DNA of 64,000 bases from the NCBI RefSeq assembly GCF_004791585.1, contig NZ_SRUU01000006.1, positions 62,001 through 126,000 on the forward strand, given 5' to 3'. A program made the translations under genes and the position numbers. Positions 34,841 through 43,392 of this stretch are shown piece after piece; the stretch's first letter is position 1, and each line of letters opens with the position of its first letter. The stretch is from Mesorhizobium sp. M1C.F.Ca.ET.210.01.1.1. Lineage in GTDB: Bacteria > Pseudomonadota > Alphaproteobacteria > Rhizobiales > Rhizobiaceae. The notes under the pieces are model-generated. The model made no database searches. It saw nothing but the letters and a program-made list of their open reading frames with translations, and had not been told where the DNA came from.

Positions 34841-35803
34841 ATGAAATCCATGATCCGTAACGCATCCGTCGCCGCGGCGGCCTTGATTGTTGGCCTGTCG
34901 GCGAGCGCCACCGTGCGCGCCGACGACAAGCCGACGCTGGCCTTCGTCGTCAACGGCGCGTCAGACTTCTGGAAGGCGGCCGAAGCCGGCGTGAAGAAGG
35001 CGCAGGGCGAACTGCCCGACTACAATCTCGAGCTCAAATATCCCGAGCAGTCGTCGGTCGCCATCCAGCAGCGCCTGATGGACGACCTGGTGACGGCCGG
35101 CGTCAAGGGCATCATGGTCTCCGCCGTGGACCCCAAGACCTCGACCGACGGGCTGAACAAGATCGCCTCCGAGACGGCGCTGTTCACCACCGACAGCGAC
35201 GCGCCGCAGACCAAGCGCGTCGCCTATATCGGCTCGTCCAACGTCGACGCCGGCAAGCAGGCGGCCGAGATCGCCAAGAAGGCGATGCCGGACGGCGGCA
35301 AGTGCCTGGGCTTCGTCGGCCTGCTCGGCGCCGACAACGCCAAGGAACGCATCCAGGGCATGAAGGACGGGCTCGCCGGCAGCAAGATCGAGCTCGTCGA
35401 CGTGCGCGGCGACGACATCGACCAGGCGCGCGCCAAGAAGAATGTCGAGGACGCGCTGGTCGCCAGCCCCGACATCACCTGCATGGTCGGCTTCTACTCC
35501 TACAACACGCCGCGCATCTATGAAGCGCTGCGCGACGCCGGCAAGCTCGGCCAGATCACCGTCGTCGGCTTCGACGACGATCCGATCACGCTGGGCGGCG
35601 TCAAGGAAGGCACGGTTGCCGCGACCGTCGTGCAGCAGCCCTTCGAATGGGCCTATCAGGGCATGAAGCTGATGGCTTCCTACCTCAAGGGCGACAAGTC
35701 GGGCATTCCCGAGAACGGCCTGATCATCGTGCCGACCAAGATCATCGGCAAGGACGATGTCGACGCCTATGCCGCCAACCTGAAGGCGATGGCGGGCAAG
35801 TAA
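34841..35803 (+). CDS. Ribose-type sugar ABC transporter substrate-binding protein
   Basis: A 320-residue periplasmic protein with a Sec signal (cleavage near ATVRADD). It has the RbsB/xylitol-type features VNGASDFWKAAEAGVKKAQ, QRLMDDLVTAGVKGIMVSAVDP and ITVVGFDDDPITLGGVKEGTVAATVVQQPFEWAYQG. The ligand is unknown, probably a pentose, polyol or cyclitol. It heads the operon with a two-domain ATPase and a permease, and is followed by a strong hairpin. Confidence 0.93.
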   Translation: MKSMIRNASVAAAALIVGLSASATVRADDKPTLAFVVNGASDFWKAAEAGVKKAQGELPDYNLELKYPEQSSVAIQQRLMDDLVTAGVKGIMVSAVDPKTSTDGLNKIASETALFTTDSDAPQTKRVAYIGSSNVDAGKQAAEIAKKAMPDGGKCLGFVGLLGADNAKERIQGMKDGLAGSKIELVDVRGDDIDQARAKKNVEDALVASPDITCMVGFYSYNTPRIYEALRDAGKLGQITVVGFDDDPITLGGVKEGTVAATVVQQPFEWAYQGMKLMASYLKGDKSGIPENGLIIVPTKIIGKDDVDAYAANLKAMAGK

Positions 35804-35817
35804 TCGATGCACAGCTG

Positions 35818-35847
35818 CGCCGGCTCAAGGTTTGCCTTGAGCCGGCG
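35818..35847 (+). terminator. Perfect stem-loop after substrate-binding protein gene
   Basis: CGCCGGCTCAAGG, loop TTTG, then CCTTGAGCCGGCG: a 13-bp perfect stem 14 bases after the stop. Without a following T-run it is likely an mRNA-stabilising or attenuating element that keeps binding-protein expression above that of the ATPase and permease. Confidence 0.75.
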
Positions 35848-35907
35848 TCCGTATTGACGGGCCCCACGCGGCCCGTCAGTCTGTGGCCCACCGGCTGCTG
35901 ACACGCG

Positions 35908-37494
35908 ATGAATTGTGGCGTGATGAATTATTCCGAGACATCCTTCGCTCCATCGACGACGGCTCCGTTCCTGAGCCTCGAGGCCGTGCGCAAGACCTAC
36001 CCCGGCGTCGTGGCGCTGGACGGGTTCTCCATGGAGGTCGGGCCGGGCGAGGTGATCGGCCTCGTCGGCGAAAACGGAGCCGGCAAATCGACCCTGATGA
36101 AGATCCTCGGCGGCGTGACGCGGCCGGACAGCGGCACCGTGACCGTCGACGGGGTCGCGCATGACGGGCTGACCGTGGAAGCCAGCATCGGCTCCGGCAT
36201 CGCCTTCGTGCATCAGGAACTCAATCTCTTCGAAAACCTCGACGTCGCCGCCAATATCTTTTTCGGCCGCGAGCCACTGAAGGCCGGGCCGCTGAGGCTG
36301 GTCGACCGCGCGAAACTGCGGCAGATGGCGGCGCCGCTGTTGAAACGCGTCGGCGCCAATTTCTCGGCCGACGCGCCGGTCGCCTCGCTGTCGCTGGCGC
36401 AGCAGCAAATGGTCGAGATCGCCAAGGCGCTGTCGATCAAGGCGCGGCTGGTGATCCTCGACGAGCCGACCTCGAGCCTGCCGATCGCCGAAACCGAAAA
36501 GCTGCTCGACGTCATCAAGGGGCTGCGGGCGGAGGGCATCAGCGTCATCTTCATCTCGCACCGCCTGCATGAGGTCGAGCGCGTCGCCGACCGCGTCGTC
36601 GTGCTGCGCGACGGCATGCTTGCCGGCACGCTGCCCAAGAGCGAGATCCACCACGACCAGATGGTCAAGCTCATGATCGGGCGCATGCTGAAAGAGCGTG
36701 AGAAGGCGGCCGAGGCAGGGCGCGCGCCGGGCGGCGTCGCGCTCTCTGCCAGCGCCGTTCGCACGAGCGCCTATCCCGATCACCCGGTCGACCTGGAACT
36801 CAGGCGTGGCGAGATCCTCGGTCTTGCCGGGCTGGTCGGCTCCGGCCGTACGGAGCTTGCGCGCGTCCTGTTCGGCATCGACGAGCGGCTCGGCGGTAGC
36901 GTCGCTCTGGACGGCAAGGCACTGCGGGTCGGATCGGCCGCCGATGCGGTGGCGAACGGCATCTTCCTGGTGCCGGAAGACCGCAAGCTGACCGGCATCC
37001 TGCTCGACCTCTCGATTGCCGAGAACATCTCGCTGCCCAACCTGCCGGCGTATGCGAAGCGCTCACTGGTCTCTGCCAGCGCCGAGCTCGCCACCGCCGA
37101 AAAGCAGAAGAAGAATCTCGGCATCAAGGCGCCGTCGGTCCTGACCCGCACCGGCACGCTCTCGGGCGGCAACCAGCAGAAGGTGGTTTTGGCCAAATGG
37201 CTGGCGATGAACCCGAAAGTGATGATCCTCGACGAGCCGACGCGCGGCATCGACATCGGCGCCAAGGCGGAGATTTACGGGCTGATGCGCTCGCTCGCCG
37301 ACGCCGGCGTCGCCGTGCTGATGATCTCCAGCGACATGGAAGAGGTGATCGGCGTCTCGGACCGCATCGCGGTCATGCACGAGGGGCAGATCTCCGGCAT
37401 TCTCGATAAGGACGATTTCAGCCAGGAAAACGTGCTGCTGCTGGCGGTGGGCAAGAAGCCCAGGCCCGCGCACGCCGTGGGAGGACCGCAATGA
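35908..37494 (+). CDS. Sugar ABC transporter ATP-binding protein, two-domain (RbsA/MglA) type
   Basis: A 528-residue ATPase with two nucleotide-binding domains. The first (about 20-250) has Walker A GENGAGKST, signature LSLAQQQMVEIAKAL and Walker B LVILDEPTSSLP. The second (about 270-515) has GLVGSGRTE in place of a normal Walker A, as usual for this family, then LSGGNQQKVVLAKWL and VMILDEPTRGIDIGAK. The start may be the ATG at 35908 or 35923 (MNYSET). It overlaps the permease gene by 4 bases. Confidence 0.95.
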   Translation: MNCGVMNYSETSFAPSTTAPFLSLEAVRKTYPGVVALDGFSMEVGPGEVIGLVGENGAGKSTLMKILGGVTRPDSGTVTVDGVAHDGLTVEASIGSGIAFVHQELNLFENLDVAANIFFGREPLKAGPLRLVDRAKLRQMAAPLLKRVGANFSADAPVASLSLAQQQMVEIAKALSIKARLVILDEPTSSLPIAETEKLLDVIKGLRAEGISVIFISHRLHEVERVADRVVVLRDGMLAGTLPKSEIHHDQMVKLMIGRMLKEREKAAEAGRAPGGVALSASAVRTSAYPDHPVDLELRRGEILGLAGLVGSGRTELARVLFGIDERLGGSVALDGKALRVGSAADAVANGIFLVPEDRKLTGILLDLSIAENISLPNLPAYAKRSLVSASAELATAEKQKKNLGIKAPSVLTRTGTLSGGNQQKVVLAKWLAMNPKVMILDEPTRGIDIGAKAEIYGLMRSLADAGVAVLMISSDMEEVIGVSDRIAVMHEGQISGILDKDDFSQENVLLLAVGKKPRPAHAVGGPQ

Positions 37495-38486
37495 GCAAGA
37501 AAGACCTCGGCCTGCTGGTCCTGATCCTGGTGGTCGGCGCGGTGGTGACGGCCATCAACCCGCGCTTCCTCTTGCCGATCAACCTTGCCAACACCTCCAA
37601 CCTGATCGGCCTGTTCGGCATCCTCTCCATCGGCCAGGCCTTCGTCATCATCACCGGCGGCATCGAGCTCTCGGTCGGCTCGCTGGTGGCGCTGCTCGGC
37701 ACGCTGTTCATTGACTTCATCGCCGTGCGCGAGATGGACTGGCCGTTGGCCTTCGCGCTGATCATCGCGCTCGGCGCCATCATCGGCTTCGTGCATGGCT
37801 GGCTGATCACGCGGCTCAAGATGCAGCCTTTCGTGGTGACGCTCTGCGGCCTCTTGATCTATCGCGGCGTGGCCCGCTTCTACACCGCCGACGGCACGGC
37901 GGGTTTTGCCTTCGGGCAGAATTTCCCGGACCTCGAATTCCTCACTGCCGGGCGCTCCGAGGGCGTGCCGAACAGCTTCATCGCGGTGATCGTCATCGCC
38001 ACCGTCATGTGGGTGGTGCTGCACCGCTCGGTGTTCGGTCGCTATCTCTACGCCATCGGCAAGAACGAGGAAGCGGCGAAATATTCAGGTATCCGCACCG
38101 GACGCGTCGTGATCGCGGCCTATGTGATCTGCGGCGTGCTGACGGCGCTGTCGGCGATCTATTTCGCCATGTACACGCGCTCGATCTCGCCGGCCAGCCA
38201 CGGCCAGTTCTACGAGCTCTACGCGATCGCCGCGGCGGTGCTCGGCGGCTTTTCGCTGCGCGGCGGCGAGGGCTCGCTGGTCGGCGTCCTCCTCGGCACC
38301 GTGCTGCTGCAGGAGTTGCAGAACCTCGTCAATTTGCTCGGCATCCCCTCCTCGCTCAACTTCGCGGTGATGGGCGGTGTGATCCTGATCGGCGTGCTGG
38401 TCGACCAGCAATGGGGCGTCTTTCGTGCTCGACGCCGGATGATGGAAGCGGCGCGCAGGAACGTCGCCGGCGCGCCGGCGGAGTAG
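37491..38486 (+). CDS. Sugar ABC transporter permease (RbsC type)
   Basis: A 331-residue inner-membrane permease. Landmarks are ILSIGQAFVIITGGIELSVGSLVALLG, RLKMQPFVVTLCGLLIYRGVARF and AVLGGFSLRGGEGSLVGVLLG. The C-terminal VLVDQQWGVF is family-typical. The ATG overlaps the ATPase stop, so translation is coupled. It ends 26 bases before mosaic element C2. Confidence 0.94.
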   Translation: MSKKDLGLLVLILVVGAVVTAINPRFLLPINLANTSNLIGLFGILSIGQAFVIITGGIELSVGSLVALLGTLFIDFIAVREMDWPLAFALIIALGAIIGFVHGWLITRLKMQPFVVTLCGLLIYRGVARFYTADGTAGFAFGQNFPDLEFLTAGRSEGVPNSFIAVIVIATVMWVVLHRSVFGRYLYAIGKNEEAAKYSGIRTGRVVIAAYVICGVLTALSAIYFAMYTRSISPASHGQFYELYAIAAAVLGGFSLRGGEGSLVGVLLGTVLLQELQNLVNLLGIPSSLNFAVMGGVILIGVLVDQQWGVFRARRRMMEAARRNVAGAPAE

Positions 38487-38511
38487 CCGGCGCCGACGGA
38501 CCCGCAGCGCC

Positions 38512-38655
38512 GAGGTGGTTGAGATTCAGGTCAGGCCGTGTCGAAAACGGCGGGTTCCGAGAACCGGAGCGGAGCGTACTCAAAGTACGTGAGCACCGGA
38601 AGCGCAGGAAGCCGCCGTTTGCAGGCCGGCCTCACCTGAATATCAACACACCTCA
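38512..38655. repeat. Mosaic palindromic element, copy C2
   Basis: A 144-base C element bounded by GAGGTGGTTGAGATTCAGGT and ACCTGAATATCAACACACCTC, with the internal motif CAAAGTACGTGAGCACCGG. It separates the convergent permease and phnN genes; its right end contains the phnN stop codon (TGA, 38655-38653). Confidence 0.87.
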
Positions 38656-39279
38656 GATCATGCTCGACAGATCAGAAAACGCCATCGCCTTGCGTAGCAC
38701 CTCGGCGAAGTGCTCGCCGGCGATCTCTTTCGCGCCGCTGTTGTCGATCGAGGTGACGTCGGGACCGGAAAGCGTCACGCTCGTGCTGCGCGCCAGGCGC
38801 GCCAGCACCTCGCCGCGCGATTCACGGCCGCGCGCCGCCAGCCGCTCGGCGAGGATTTCCGGTCTCGCGGTGATCTCGACCACCGCCAGATTGGCGTAGC
38901 GCTCGCGCAGCGCCGGGACGACGGCGCGGGAAACGTTGGCGACCGCGACATGGCCGTTGGCGACCGCCCAGTCGACGTCGGCCGGCAAGCCATAGCGCAG
39001 GCCATGCGCGTCCCAGCAGATGGCGAAGGCGCCGTCGGCCTCCGCCTCGGCGAAGGCAGCGTCGGCCAGCGTGTCGTGGTCCTCGCTGGCGGAATCGCTC
39101 GGCCGGGTGATGACGCGGCGCACGAACTCCAGCCGCGTCTCATCGGCAAAGCGCGCCTTGGCATAGCCGATCACCGTGTCCTTGCCGGCGCCGCTCGGGC
39201 CGACGACCGCGACGAAGACGCCGTTGCGGATGGGAAGCGTTTCGGCGAGCTCGCGTTCGATCAAGGCCGAAACCATCAT
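38653..39279 (-). CDS. phnN: Ribose 1,5-bisphosphate phosphokinase PhnN
   Basis: A 208-residue guanylate-kinase-like enzyme that phosphorylates ribose 1,5-bisphosphate to PRPP in phosphonate breakdown. Walker A is GPSGAGKD (27-34), followed by RVITRPSDSASEDHD, matching the PhnN substrate region, and a C-terminal helical part with ITARPEILAERLAARGRES. Its start overlaps the phnM stop by 4 bases. No carbon-phosphorus lyase core gene (phnG to phnL) is in the window. Confidence 0.92.
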   Translation of the reverse strand: MMVSALIERELAETLPIRNGVFVAVVGPSGAGKDTVIGYAKARFADETRLEFVRRVITRPSDSASEDHDTLADAAFAEAEADGAFAICWDAHGLRYGLPADVDWAVANGHVAVANVSRAVVPALRERYANLAVVEITARPEILAERLAARGRESRGEVLARLARSTSVTLSGPDVTSIDNSGAKEIAGEHFAEVLRKAMAFSDLSSMI

Positions 39280-40415
39280 GCGGCACGCCTGCCCTGGCGC
39301 CAGACGGTGCGCACGACCGGCACGTGCTCGTCGACGCGCACGCGCACGAGATCGGCGCGCCGGCCGGGCTCGATGACGCCGCGATCGGTCAAGCCGACGG
39401 CCTCGGCCGGGTTCTTCGAGACCATGGCGACCGCCCGCGGCAGCGAGATGCCTTCGACGACGTCGCCGAGGAAGAAGGCCGACTGGATCAGGCTGAAGGG
39501 GATGTAGTCGGACGACAGGATGTCGAGCAGGCCGTCGCCGGCAAGCGCCCTGGCCGAGACATTGCCGGAATGCGAGGAGCCGCGCATGACGTTGGGAGCG
39601 CCCATCAGCACGCCGAGGCCGGCCGCCTTCGAGGCCCTTGCCGCCTCCTCGGTGGTCGGGAACTCGGCGACACGAACGCCCTGCGCAATCGCCTCGTCGA
39701 CATGGCCGGCCGTCGCATCGTCATGGCTGGCGAGGACGATGCCGCGCTCCTGGCAGGCGGCGGCGATGAAGACGCGGTTCGGACCCGAGTTGCGGGCCGA
39801 TTCCGCCATCCGCTTCTCGCAGAATTTCTGGAAATCGCGGTCGGTCAGCTTCAGCTTGCGTTGGTAGTAGTAGGCATAGGTCTCGAGGTTGACGAACTGG
39901 CGCTGGCCCGGCGCGTGGTCCATCAGCGAGGCGAGCTTCACCCGGTCGTCAGTCTCGAAATTGGCGAAGGCCTCGAGGCAATCCGGCGCCGACACCTCGC
40001 AGCGCAGATGGATGAAGTGGTCGGCCCTGAGCCGATCCTGCCTGACGCTGTCCTCGATCGCGTCGGCCAGCTTGCGAACGTCGTCGGACTTCAGGTCGGC
40101 ATCCTCGTCCATGCCGACGCGCAAGGCATCGAGCACCGTGGTGATGCCGGCCGTCGCCACCTGCGCGTCATGGGCAAGCACCGCCGCGATCGGGTTCCAG
40201 CGCACTTTCGGGCGCGGCGCGTAGTGGCCTTCGAGATGGTCGGTGTGCAGTTCGATGAGCCCCGGGATGATGTAGTCGCCGCCCATGTCCTCGCCGCCGC
40301 GCGCCGCGCCCGGCTCGATCGCAGCGATCAGGCCATCGCGCAGCAGGAGCGAGCCCTCGACGATTTCGTCGGGGAGCACGATGCGGGCATTGTTCAAAAC
40401 GGTCTCGGCGGTCAT
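39276..40415 (-). CDS. phnM: Alpha-D-ribose 1-methylphosphonate 5-triphosphate diphosphatase PhnM
   Basis: A 379-residue amidohydrolase-superfamily enzyme that removes pyrophosphate from the phosphonate-ribose triphosphate intermediate. Metal-binding segments are IPGLIELHTDHLEGH, HLRCEV and IVLASHDDATAGH; the C-terminal part has FPTTEEAARASKAAGLGVLMGAPNVMRGSSHSGN. The length is typical. It lies 56 bases downstream of the DUF1045 gene and overlaps phnN, forming a three-gene unit. Confidence 0.94.
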   Translation of the reverse strand: MTAETVLNNARIVLPDEIVEGSLLLRDGLIAAIEPGAARGGEDMGGDYIIPGLIELHTDHLEGHYAPRPKVRWNPIAAVLAHDAQVATAGITTVLDALRVGMDEDADLKSDDVRKLADAIEDSVRQDRLRADHFIHLRCEVSAPDCLEAFANFETDDRVKLASLMDHAPGQRQFVNLETYAYYYQRKLKLTDRDFQKFCEKRMAESARNSGPNRVFIAAACQERGIVLASHDDATAGHVDEAIAQGVRVAEFPTTEEAARASKAAGLGVLMGAPNVMRGSSHSGNVSARALAGDGLLDILSSDYIPFSLIQSAFFLGDVVEGISLPRAVAMVSKNPAEAVGLTDRGVIEPGRRADLVRVRVDEHVPVVRTVWRQGRRAA

Positions 40416-40471
40416 TTCAGGCAGTCCTATCTCAAGCGATCCATATTGGGAGGCCGTATCGGGTGGTCAAA

Positions 40472-41179
40472 TCAGGCAGTCCTTCTGGCCGCACGGCGGC
40501 CAAGCGCATGGTGGGAGAGCACCATGAAGGGGGCGCCCGGCTCGGTTTCGACAAACAAGGTCAGCGCGTCCACCGGCACCGGATGCTGCAGCACATCCGC
40601 GAACAGGCTGTCGATTGCCGCACGAAGACGCAGGCTTTCCTGTGGCCCGACGCGCCCGGAGAGCGTCATGTGGAAGCGGAACGTCTCGAAGACGTAAGGA
40701 TAGCCCCACTGGCACAGATTGCGGAATTCCTGCGGCTTCAGCGAATCGGGGCTGCGCCGCTCGATCTCGGCTTCCGTCAATGGCGCGCGGAAGCGGTCGA
40801 AGGCGCGCACGACCTCGCCGGCGAAGCCGTTCAGCGGCTCGAACGGGGCTTCCGGCACCAGGGCGAAGAAGCCGTCGATCTGGCCGATGACAAGGCGCGG
40901 AATGACGACATCCGGGGTTGCTTCGGCGAAATCGTCGAGCGCGGCGCGCAGCGAGGCTTCCGTCTCGCCCGGCGCCAGCCGGAACGGCGCCTTCAGCGTC
41001 GCATGAAAACCGTAGCGCCGCGCCGAGGCGGTGTGGAAGGCAACTTCCGCCGCCGACAGCTCAGCCACGGCCTCGACCGGCCGCGTCGCCGCGCCGAACG
41101 GGTCGCGGCCGAGCCAATTGGCGGCGATGCGCGCCAGCGGCTCGTCCTGCCGTGGGGTATAGTAGATGGCGTAGCGCAT
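40472..41179 (-). CDS. DUF1045 protein, 2H phosphoesterase-like, phosphonate-associated
   Basis: A 235-residue protein with the two HxT/S motifs of 2H phosphoesterases: HATLK (about 59) and HMTLS (about 171). The start MRYAIYYTPRQDEPLARIAANWLGRD is the DUF1045 hallmark. Family members are found with phn genes and may cleave the cyclic phosphate of the ribose intermediate, though this is not shown for this gene. It is first of the DUF1045-phnM-phnN unit and lies 148 bases downstream of iolB on the same strand. Confidence 0.88.
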   Translation of the reverse strand: MRYAIYYTPRQDEPLARIAANWLGRDPFGAATRPVEAVAELSAAEVAFHTASARRYGFHATLKAPFRLAPGETEASLRAALDDFAEATPDVVIPRLVIGQIDGFFALVPEAPFEPLNGFAGEVVRAFDRFRAPLTEAEIERRSPDSLKPQEFRNLCQWGYPYVFETFRFHMTLSGRVGPQESLRLRAAIDSLFADVLQHPVPVDALTLFVETEPGAPFMVLSHHALGRRAARRTA

Positions 41180-41327
41180 GAGAAAACCTCGTCAGCCCGC
41201 TGCCATAGGTGATTTCCATGACGGATTGACGAAGCTTTCATGGGTTTTCGAAGGCAACCAGACCCTGTCGGTCCTTAGCCGACGATTTTCCCGAACTGGA
41301 CCAACAAGTTGTGCGCGCCGAGAAACC

Positions 41328-42140
41328 TCAGGCCTTCATCAGCCACTCATGCTCGGCCGCGTTGTGGAATTTCCACGTCCGCTTCGGGCCGGCCATGACG
41401 TTCAGATAGTAGAGATCGTAGCCGTGGCAGGCCGCGCACGGGTGGTAGCCCTTGGGCACCAGCACGACATCGCCGTCCTCGATCGCCATCGCCTCGTCCA
41501 GATCGCGCTCGCCGTTCTTGCCGGCGTCCGTATAGACGCGCTGGAAGGCAAAGCCCTGCGGCGGGTTGAGACGGTGGTAGTAGGTCTCCTCGAGATAGGA
41601 TTCGGCGGGAAGATTGTCCTGGTCGTGCTTGTGCGGCGGATAGCTGGAGGTGTGGCCGCCGGGTGTGATGACCTCGACCACCAGCAGCGAGTCGGCAGGC
41701 TTGCCCTCGGGCAGGATGTTGGTGACGTAGCGCGTGTTGGTGCCCTTGCCGCGCACTTCCTGGCCGAGATCGTCGGGGCCGATGACGCGAACCGGCAGGC
41801 CGCCGCCCAGGCTGGGCGCCGAGCAGACGGCGAGTTCCAGCTCGGTATCGGCGGTCACCGACCAGTCGGAGCCTTGCGGCACATAGACCGACCAGGGCTT
41901 GCCCTCGAAGGGCGACATGCGCTGGCCGAGCAGGCCGAGATCCTTGCCGCCGGCCGACACCTTGCCCTTGCCGGTGACGAAGACCAGGCAGACCTCGCGG
42001 TCGCCGGTGTTGCCGGACGTCGTCTCGCCGGGCCGCAGCCGGTGGAGATCGAACCCCACATACGTCCAGTTGGCGCTTTGCGGCGTGACGTGAGCGACGC
42101 GGCCGTGGCCCTTGTCGGCCTTGACGAGCAGTTTCGACAT
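41328..42140 (-). CDS. iolB: 5-deoxy-glucuronate isomerase
   Basis: A 270-residue cupin-fold enzyme converting 5-deoxy-D-glucuronate to 5-dehydro-2-deoxy-D-gluconate in myo-inositol breakdown. The family segments VVEVITPGGHTSSYPPHKHD (metal-binding His), ESYLEETYYHRLNPPQGFAFQRVY and VLVPKGYHPCAACHGYDLYYLNVMAG are present. The start at 42140 is preceded by CAGGAGAAAATC. It is last in the iolC-iolD-iolE-DUF3329-iolB operon. Confidence 0.96.
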   Translation of the reverse strand: MSKLLVKADKGHGRVAHVTPQSANWTYVGFDLHRLRPGETTSGNTGDREVCLVFVTGKGKVSAGGKDLGLLGQRMSPFEGKPWSVYVPQGSDWSVTADTELELAVCSAPSLGGGLPVRVIGPDDLGQEVRGKGTNTRYVTNILPEGKPADSLLVVEVITPGGHTSSYPPHKHDQDNLPAESYLEETYYHRLNPPQGFAFQRVYTDAGKNGERDLDEAMAIEDGDVVLVPKGYHPCAACHGYDLYYLNVMAGPKRTWKFHNAAEHEWLMKA

Positions 42141-42154
42141 GATTTTCTCCTGGA

Positions 42155-42367
42155 TCATTCCTTCGGCTCGGCCGGAGGCTTGGCCTCTTCGGCTGGCTTG
42201 TAGAGATAGAAGAACTGCCACACCGCATACCCGGCGAAGCCCAACGCGATGACGCCCCAGAATGGCGTGCCGGAGGCGAACTCGATCACCGACCAGACGA
42301 GGCAAACGGCGACGACGGCGATGCGTCGCCACAGCGGCCGGAAGAAGGGGTGCTCATAGTCTTTCAT
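42155..42367 (-). CDS. Small inner-membrane protein (DUF3329-like)
   Basis: A 70-residue protein with two hydrophobic segments (about 15-31, IAVVAVCLVWSVIEFAS, and 34-52, TPFWGVIALGFAGYAVWQFF) and a charged Pro/Glu/Lys-rich tail. It resembles the short DUF3329 proteins that often sit in alphaproteobacterial operons. It starts at 42367 (MKDYEHPFFRPLWRR) and ends 14 bases before iolB, so it is co-transcribed with inositol genes. No function is known. Confidence 0.75.
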   Translation of the reverse strand: MKDYEHPFFRPLWRRIAVVAVCLVWSVIEFASGTPFWGVIALGFAGYAVWQFFYLYKPAEEAKPPAEPKE

Positions 42368-42431
42368 CGCGCAATCCTGGGATTCGCCTAACACGCATCA
42401 GATAGACCGCGCGCCTCGGCAAATCCACCGC

Positions 42432-43349
42432 TCAGGCATTCGGGAAGCCTTGCGTCTCCACCGTGTAGCCGGCGGCCGTCATCGCCCGCATCAGCTCCTT
42501 GTAGCCGACCTGCGCCATCTTGAGCGGCGGGTTCTTCTTCGGGTCTTGCTCAGCCTCGACGACGAACCAGCCCTCATAGCCATAATCGGCGAAGCGTTGG
42601 ACGATGGCGCCGAAATCGAGCGAGCCGTCGCCCGGCACGGTGAAGGCGCCGAGCGCCACGGCATCGAGGAACGACTGTTTTGAGCGGTCGAGGCCGTCGA
42701 TCACCCTCATGCGCACGTCCTTCACATGGACGTGGTTGATACGCTTGTGGTGATTGTCGATGGCGCGCAGCACATCGCCGCCGGCAAAGGCGAGATGGCC
42801 GGCGTCGAGCAGCAGCGGGATGCCCTCGCCGGAATGGCGCATGAAGGCGTCGAGCTCCGGCTCGGTCTCGACCACCGCCGCCATGTGATGGTGGTAGGAG
42901 AGCGGCATGCCCTGGTCGGCGCACCATTCGCCGAATTCGGTGACGCGGCGGCCATAAGCCTTCATCTCGTCGCCCGTGAGCTTCGGCTTGGTGGCCAAAG
43001 GCTTCGAGCGATCGCCCTGGATGGAACGGCCAACCTCGCCATAAACGATGCAGGGCGCGTTGACCGCCTTGAACAGGTCGATCATCGGCTGGATGCGATC
43101 CTTGTTCCTGGCTAGGTCCTCATTGACCAGCGTGCCGGAGAACCAGCCGCCGCAGAGCGTGACGTCGGCCTCCTTGAGGATCGGCAGCATCACCTTCGGG
43201 TCGTTGGGGAAGCGGCGGCCCATCTCCATGCCGGTGAAGCCCGCCGAGCGAGATTGGCGCAAGCACTCCTCCAGCGACACGTCATCGCTCAGTTCCACGA
43301 GATCGTCGTTCCACCACGCGATGGGGGACATGCCCAGTTTGGCTTTCAA
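42432..43349 (-). CDS. iolE: Myo-inosose-2 dehydratase
   Basis: A 305-residue TIM-barrel enzyme that removes water from 2-keto-myo-inositol. It begins AKLGMSPIAWWNDDL and has PLSYHHHMAAVVETEPE, LLLDAGHLAFAGGD, NHVHVKDVR and the closing [12 protein letters not shown] typical of IolE. It is 44 bases downstream of iolD. The paralogue at 17686-18597 shares the same motif order, so the two probably handle different inosose isomers or derivatives. Confidence 0.96.
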   Translation of the reverse strand: MKAKLGMSPIAWWNDDLVELSDDVSLEECLRQSRSAGFTGMEMGRRFPNDPKVMLPILKEADVTLCGGWFSGTLVNEDLARNKDRIQPMIDLFKAVNAPCIVYGEVGRSIQGDRSKPLATKPKLTGDEMKAYGRRVTEFGEWCADQGMPLSYHHHMAAVVETEPELDAFMRHSGEGIPLLLDAGHLAFAGGDVLRAIDNHHKRINHVHVKDVRMRVIDGLDRSKQSFLDAVALGAFTVPGDGSLDFGAIVQRFADYGYEGWFVVEAEQDPKKNPPLKMAQVGYKELMRAMTAAGYTVETQGFPNA

Positions 43350-43392
43350 GTCGTCACTCCAATGTCAAATCGTTTGAGAGGAAAGCCGATGC

